The translations under genes and the position numbers were made by a program. The notes beneath the pieces are model-generated. The model worked only from the letters and a program-made list of their open reading frames with translations, ran no database searches and was not told the DNA's origin. Positions 62,079-64,000 of a stretch of 64,000 bases of DNA are shown here, in pieces. Within the stretch, counting starts at the first letter, position 1; each line of letters opens with the position of its first letter. This DNA comes from Virgibacillus_F necropolis_A (GTDB lineage Bacteria; Bacillota; Bacilli; Bacillales; Amphibacillaceae): NCBI RefSeq assembly GCF_044793635.1, contig NZ_CP084992.1, forward strand, positions 1,674,001 through 1,738,000, in the 5' to 3' direction.

Positions 62079-62212
62079 AGCGGAAGAAATACACGAAGAC
62101 TCCTGCGGAAACAGCGAAGACGATGAGACCCCGCAGTGAGCGGTCTTTGCTCGCGAGGAGGCTCAGCGCGAGCCCGCGGAAAGCGTAGTGTATTTCTGGA
62201 GCGGTATGCTAT
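62079..62212 (-). repeat. Palindromic repeat A, copy 2
   Basis: Inverted copy of 39714-39846, with few differences: GAAATACACGAAGACTCCTG at one end and TAGTGTATTTCTGGAGCGGT at the other. Confidence 0.85.
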
Positions 62213-62272
62213 GACGCAATATATATCAACTATGAAGGTGAAAAGCAACAATGCGTACGAAAAGAGCATTAT

Positions 62273-62308
62273 GAAAAAAAGCATGGCTGCAACTCAGCCA
62301 TGCTTTTC
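62273..62308 (-). terminator. Rho-independent terminator of the flhO-flhP operon
   Basis: Stem AGCATGGCTG/CAGCCATGCT followed by seven T on the minus strand, right after the EpuA-family stop codon. Confidence 0.85.
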
Positions 62309-62310
62309 AA

Positions 62311-62814
62311 CTATTCCTTTTTCGTAACTATATCAAAAATATGGCGCCAAGTTTCCATGTCAAGTGCATCACTTGGTTTGCCGCTTCCAATAATGCCATA
62401 TCCAACCATAGCACCTACAACGAGTGCTATTGCACATAAAAGAAGAACTACGATAATCCGTAACCAAATCGGGAAAGCGCGACGTCTAGGCTTTTTATTT
62501 TTTTTCTTTTCAGCCTTTTGTTTTGCCTTTTGTTGCTTACGTGTCATATTCTCAGAAGATAATTCTTCCTCTTGCATAGACTTCTTCTGCCTGCGAGTTT
62601 TTTTCTCTGAAGATTTTTCCTTTTTCTTAGGAATTAACTTCTTCAACTTCTTTAGCTTAGGAATTGTTTGCTTTATCTTCTCATTTAGCTTGGGAATAGT
62701 CTGCTTTATCTTCTCTTTTATTTTAGGGAGTGTCTTTCTTACCTTCTCCATTGGTTTGGTTATTGGTCGAGTCTTTTTCTCTTCAGTTTTAACTTCAGGT
62801 TGACTGTTTGACAT
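62311..62814 (-). CDS. EpuA-family membrane protein (annotated DNA-directed RNA polymerase beta-related)
   Basis: 167 residues. A long lysine-rich N-terminal region (about 1-110) with repeats KLNEKIKQTIPK and IKEKIKQTIPK. The C-terminus has the family core: IWLRIIVVLLLCAIALVVGA (membrane helix), then MVGYGIIGSGKPSDALDMET and WRHIFDIVTKKE. The name 'RNA polymerase subunit' is historical; no polymerase motif is seen. It lies 45 nt after flhP and is often found there in Bacilli. The K-rich imperfect repeats differ between species. Confidence 0.82.
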   Translation of the reverse strand: MSNSQPEVKTEEKKTRPITKPMEKVRKTLPKIKEKIKQTIPKLNEKIKQTIPKLKKLKKLIPKKKEKSSEKKTRRQKKSMQEEELSSENMTRKQQKAKQKAEKKKNKKPRRRAFPIWLRIIVVLLLCAIALVVGAMVGYGIIGSGKPSDALDMETWRHIFDIVTKKE

Positions 62815-62859
62815 GGTTTGTTTCTCCTAACTCTCTTGCAATTGTTCACATTACTTCAT

Positions 62860-63690
62860 TTATCTTAGTTGGTTGACTAGGCCCATCATTTGATCGCTCA
62901 TTGAAATGGTCTTGGCATTAAATTGATACGAACGTTGTGCCATAATTAGGTCCGTCATTTCTTTCGATATATCAACATTGGATTGTTCCAATGCTCCACT
63001 TTTTAACAGTGTATCATTTTGATTGGTTGCTTGTATAATCTCATTTTGATTATAACCTAATCCCTGAAGATCTGGTAAACGAAATGCATTCTGACCAGTT
63101 GCTTCGAGCAATCTTGGACGAACCGCTTCAACAATAGAAAGCCTTCCAGCTTCTAATGTTTGATTCCCACGAGTTACAACAATTTGTCCATTGTCACGAA
63201 TCGAAATGGAATCAAATCCTGATGGAATAACGATTGGGCCATTTTCACCTAATACAGGATTTCCATCATTTGTCGTCAGCATGACAGCTTGATTGTCGTT
63301 CACTGGTGATAAGTAAAATGCACCTGAACGAGTATAACGTGTTTCGTCAACGCCATTTTCTGTCACTTGAATTTGGAATAGATGATTTTTATTAAGAAGT
63401 GCCGTATCAAGTCCACGCCCAGTTTCTTTAATCGCACCTTGTGTCAAATTGATATTGGTTGATCCGAGCATCGCGCCCGTTCCAATCCTAACGCCATCAG
63501 GTGTTAAACGACCTTCCGCATTAGCAGGATCAGTCATGTTGTTAATTTGTTGAAACAATAAAGATGAAAACTCAGCATTGCGACTCTTATAGCCTGTCGT
63601 TTGGCTGTTTGCTAAATTGTTCCCAATCAAATCGAGTTTATTTTGCAGCTGATTCATCGTTACTGCTGCTTGGATCATTGTTCTTGACAT
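62860..63690 (-). CDS. flhP: Flagellar basal-body rod/hook protein FlhP
   Basis: 276 residues. N-terminal rod/hook motif QLQNKLDLIGNNLANSQTTGYK and C-terminal EQSNVDISKEMTDLIMAQRSYQFNAKTI are those of FlgG/FlhP-type axial proteins. FlhO and FlhP form the distal rod in B. subtilis. RBS GGAGG. 10 nt after flhO. Confidence 0.92.
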   Translation of the reverse strand: MSRTMIQAAVTMNQLQNKLDLIGNNLANSQTTGYKSRNAEFSSLLFQQINNMTDPANAEGRLTPDGVRIGTGAMLGSTNINLTQGAIKETGRGLDTALLNKNHLFQIQVTENGVDETRYTRSGAFYLSPVNDNQAVMLTTNDGNPVLGENGPIVIPSGFDSISIRDNGQIVVTRGNQTLEAGRLSIVEAVRPRLLEATGQNAFRLPDLQGLGYNQNEIIQATNQNDTLLKSGALEQSNVDISKEMTDLIMAQRSYQFNAKTISMSDQMMGLVNQLR

Positions 63691-63700
63691 GAAAGCCCTC

Positions 63701-64000
63701 CTAACCTAGTCGTCCGACTTCATTAACTGCTTTTGACATACTCTCATCATATGCTTTTAAGACGCGTTGATTTGTTTCAAACATGCGGTATGACTCCATC
63801 ATTTGTGTCATCGCCTGTAATGAATCAACATTTGATTGTTCTAAAAATCCTTGTTGAATCGTATACGTTGCGCCAGGCGGAACTGCTCCAGCCTCGCCCG
63901 TGAACAATCCATTTCCCTCTTTTGCCATTTGAGCGGCATCCGCAGTATATGAAATTCCAAGGGGGATATTTTGTCCATCTACTTGAACGTTTCCATCTTG
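63701..64000 (-). CDS. flhO: Flagellar basal-body rod protein FlhO (3' part)
   Basis: C-terminal 99 residues of an FlgG-like rod protein; the frame is open to the right edge of the window. DGQNIPLGISYTADAAQMAK and GFLEQSNVDSLQAMTQMMESYRMFETNQRV match the family's C-terminal block. By position before flhP it is FlhO. Confidence 0.9.
   Translation of the reverse strand, partial: QDGNVQVDGQNIPLGISYTADAAQMAKEGNGLFTGEAGAVPPGATYTIQQGFLEQSNVDSLQAMTQMMESYRMFETNQRVLKAYDESMSKAVNEVGRLG

Larger units (their letters stand above)
61881..62272. other. Intergenic region with inverted copy of the palindromic repeat pair
   Basis: No gene. It holds the short repeat B copy and the repeat A copy; reading frames across them are composition effects. 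Confidence 0.75.

Noticed and set aside
61939..62327. Frames of 60-90 residues on both strands
   Set aside because: They come from the second copies of the palindromic repeats.
62311..62814. Taking the EpuA-family protein as a real RNA polymerase subunit
   Set aside because: It has a membrane helix and a lysine-rich tail and none of the polymerase motifs; the label is historical.

Overview
The window is low-GC Firmicutes chromosome. It most likely comes from a motile, aquatic or salt-tolerant member of the Bacillaceae of the Oceanobacillus/Virgibacillus/Lentibacillus kind. The reasons are AGGAGG-type ribosome binding sites, ComK, the fabZ-flhP-flhO gene order of Bacillus, a SecA2/SlaP/CsaB S-layer system, a Bacillus megaterium-type gas vesicle operon, and GC-rich palindromic intergenic repeats of a type I recall from Bacillaceae. 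The genus is inference; no rRNA or tRNA gene was seen.

Region 1 (1-23.2 kb) is an S-layer and cell-wall locus. It starts inside secA2, followed by slaP. Six intact genes for S-layer homology (SLH) proteins follow: two structural proteins, including a probable major S-layer protein, a phosphodiester glycosidase, a subtilase, an amidase and a glucosaminidase. One further S-layer-type gene has lost its 5' end and is interrupted by an ORF-less group II intron. The locus ends with an apparent operon of a TagA-family glycosyltransferase, a MOP flippase, a DUF5693 protein and CsaB, which pyruvylates the wall polymer that SLH domains bind. A decayed copy of the slaP 3' end lies between two SLH genes and points to an old duplication.

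Region 2 (23.2-44.6 kb) deals with surface polymers. It holds an IS110 remnant with a structured leader, an LtaS-type synthase, an exported FAD oxidoreductase, two acyltransferase-3 proteins, an MBOAT/SGNH acylation pair, two TagO-type initiating transferases, an amino acid permease, a very large CDP-glycerol transferase fused to a glycosyltransferase with GW-like repeats, a sulfotransferase and an acidic membrane protein.

Region 3 (44.6-54.5 kb) is transport and regulation: an ABC exporter with its own TetR repressor and a visible promoter/operator, a split ThrE-type exporter, an RND pump with its lipoprotein adaptor, and comK. Two arrays of 21-bp periodic repeats with a shared end sequence sit here.

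Region 4 (54.7-60.3 kb) is a gas vesicle operon in the order gvpQ-A-O-N-F-G-L-S-K-J-T, preceded by a sigma-B-like promoter. Region 5 (60.3-64 kb) holds yjfB, a lipoprotein, fabZ, two small membrane proteins, flhP and the 3' end of flhO, plus a second copy of the palindromic repeat pair found near 39.8 kb.
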